Shown piece by piece: positions 13,498-14,529 of a stretch of 14,529 bases of DNA. Location: positions 1 to 14,529 of the forward strand of contig JAILOW010000059.1 in NCBI GenBank assembly GCA_024690635.1, written 5' to 3'. The stretch comes from Butyrivibrio sp. (lineage in GTDB: Bacteria; Bacillota_A; Clostridia; Lachnospirales; Lachnospiraceae). Each line of letters begins with the position of its first letter. Position 1 is the first letter of the stretch. A program made the position numbers and the translations under genes. The notes beneath the pieces were generated by a model. The model made no database searches, had not been told where the DNA came from, and saw nothing but the letters and a program-made list of their open reading frames with translations.

Positions 13498-14529
13498 AAT
13501 GAGATCCCTGCTCCTTAGGAAGATACGCGGCATAACTCATCTGAGCTCTTGCGTCGATATATTCGGAGTCGGAGTTTATGCCATTCCAGGTAACACCCTT
13601 CATATATTCCAAAGGAACATCCATGGGTCCTATTCCGTTCAGATGCTTATTCTGCGGAGTGTTCCATATATAATTTCTGGTAACTATTGTTGAGGGAGTT
13701 CCGTAGATACTCACATCTGTGCCGTCAGAATAATCCCAGTCGACACCCTCTTCTCCGTATCTTGCTATAAGCGAAGCCTCAGGCGTCATCATAGTATCCA
13801 AAAGAAGCTTTGCCTTGTCTTTATTACCGGATGCTGAGCAGATAATTGCACCGGCCTTTGGCTTTCTCTCCACATAAAGGGCATTGCGCACGCCCTTTGG
13901 TCCCGCAATAGGAGCAACATGCATAAACCCTGCCATGATCTCGGGATTTCCCTGATAGATCACTTTGGAAAGAGAATCTGCCGTAAAGGCGCCGACTATA
14001 TCAAGAGGAGAATTGATCAGCTCGGTATACTCTTCCATAGAGTATCTGCCCCCTTCTCCCAAAAGAAGCTCTTCTTTTTTTAGATCGTTGCAATAACTTA
14101 TTCCCGCAAAGTATTCCGGATCTTTTGACAGTTCCTCTCTGTCATGGTACGGGTCATTATATACGTAGGGTTCGAGCAGGAGCTCACTTACCCTGTAAGG
14201 CAAACCGTCATCACAGGACAAAAGAGGTATCTCATCATTTAGCCCGTTTCCGTTAGGATCCATATCTCTAAAGGCAACAAGCACCTCTTTTAGTTCCTCT
14301 GTGGTCTTTGGCACCTCAAGGCCAAGTCTTTCAAGCCATGTAAAATTGATCCACAGGATCTGCCCGCAGTCCCCAAGTGGTTCCCTTCCGTAGTTCGGAT
14401 AAAATACGCAGTCGCTTTCATAGGGCTCTATACAGCCTTTTGAGGCATAGGGCTCAAGTTCCTCTTTTGTTGGGACAAAGTCCTCTCCGAACATAACTAT
14501 ATCTATATCGTTTTTTCTGGAAAAAAGTG
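13496..14529 (-). CDS. Extracellular solute-binding protein family 1 (YtcQ/LplA-like), 5' end missing
   Basis: The last 343 residues of an ABC-type solute-binding protein are visible. The frame runs off the window edge. The first Met in it (14494) is internal, because 11 in-frame codons upstream read LFSRKNDIDIVMFG, the strand-loop typical of the first lobe of this family. Motifs (numbered from that Met): LGLEVPKTTEELKEVLVAF (57-75), then the acidic DPNGNGLNDEIPL loop (79-91), very typical of Firmicutes oligosaccharide or lipo-oligosaccharide binding proteins such as YtcQ and LplA. In the second lobe NKDKAKLLLDTMMTPEASL (224-242) and YGEEGVDWDY (246-255) match the same family. A signal peptide or lipobox would lie outside the window. 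It is the first visible gene of the binding-protein/binding-protein/kinase set. The ligand is unknown, with a carbohydrate most likely. Confidence 0.88.
   Translation of the reverse strand, partial: LFSRKNDIDIVMFGEDFVPTKEELEPYASKGCIEPYESDCVFYPNYGREPLGDCGQILWINFTWLERLGLEVPKTTEELKEVLVAFRDMDPNGNGLNDEIPLLSCDDGLPYRVSELLLEPYVYNDPYHDREELSKDPEYFAGISYCNDLKKEELLLGEGGRYSMEEYTELINSPLDIVGAFTADSLSKVIYQGNPEIMAGFMHVAPIAGPKGVRNALYVERKPKAGAIICSASGNKDKAKLLLDTMMTPEASLIARYGEEGVDWDYSDGTDVSIYGTPSTIVTRNYIWNTPQNKHLNGIGPMDVPLEYMKGVTWNGINSDSEYIDARAQMSYAAYLPKEQGSH

Noticed and set aside
1..14529. tRNA, rRNA, insertion sequence, transposase or phage genes
   Set aside because: None could be recognised on either strand: there are no cloverleaf-like segments, terminal inverted repeats or transposase motifs.

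Overview
This window looks like a chromosomal segment from an anaerobic member of the Clostridia. The family is probably Lachnospiraceae, and the closest match in style is Butyrivibrio or Pseudobutyrivibrio. This rests on protein style (a giant InlB-repeat surface protein, Firmicutes-type solute-binding lipoproteins, a YesM/LytS-class sensor kinase), strong AGGAGG-type ribosome binding sites and A+T-rich intergenic sequence with sigma-A-like promoters. The taxon is an inference from memory of protein families, not a database result. Every gene I accept is on the minus strand, so transcription runs from high to low coordinates.

Region by region, in the direction of transcription. (1) 14529-12286 holds two different extracytoplasmic solute-binding proteins: a family-1, YtcQ/LplA-like one whose 5' end lies outside the window, then an iron(III)-type (AfuA/FbpA-like) lipoprotein. 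(2) 12281-10617 holds a YesM/LytS-type membrane sensor histidine kinase. These three genes are spaced 13 and 4 bases apart, and the last two appear to start at TTG codons. They look like one operon. No permease, ATPase or response regulator is visible, which suggests binding proteins that feed a kinase rather than a transporter. (3) 10525-2945 is one uninterrupted gene for a 2526-residue secreted protein. It has a signal peptide, an acidic segment, 13 InlB-B (Listeria-Bacteroides) repeats, Ig-like domains, a chitobiase C-terminal-like domain and about six copies of a C-terminal module built around GxDY and GKGNY motifs. No LPxTG, SLH or C-terminal membrane anchor is seen. A 14-bp hairpin follows the gene. 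(4) 2774-1629 is a lipoprotein of unknown function with its own sigma-A-like promoter. (5) 1514-144 is an 11-TM sodium:neurotransmitter-symporter-family transporter. It has a near-consensus promoter flanked by two perfect palindromes, and a textbook intrinsic terminator at 81-110. Bases 1-80 hold nothing I can support.

Taken together, the locus is a cell-surface and sensing neighbourhood. A candidate three-component sensor (two binding proteins plus kinase) sits directly upstream of a giant adhesin-like protein, followed by a separate lipoprotein and a Na+-coupled, probably amino-acid, transporter. Whether the kinase controls the giant protein is a guess from adjacency.
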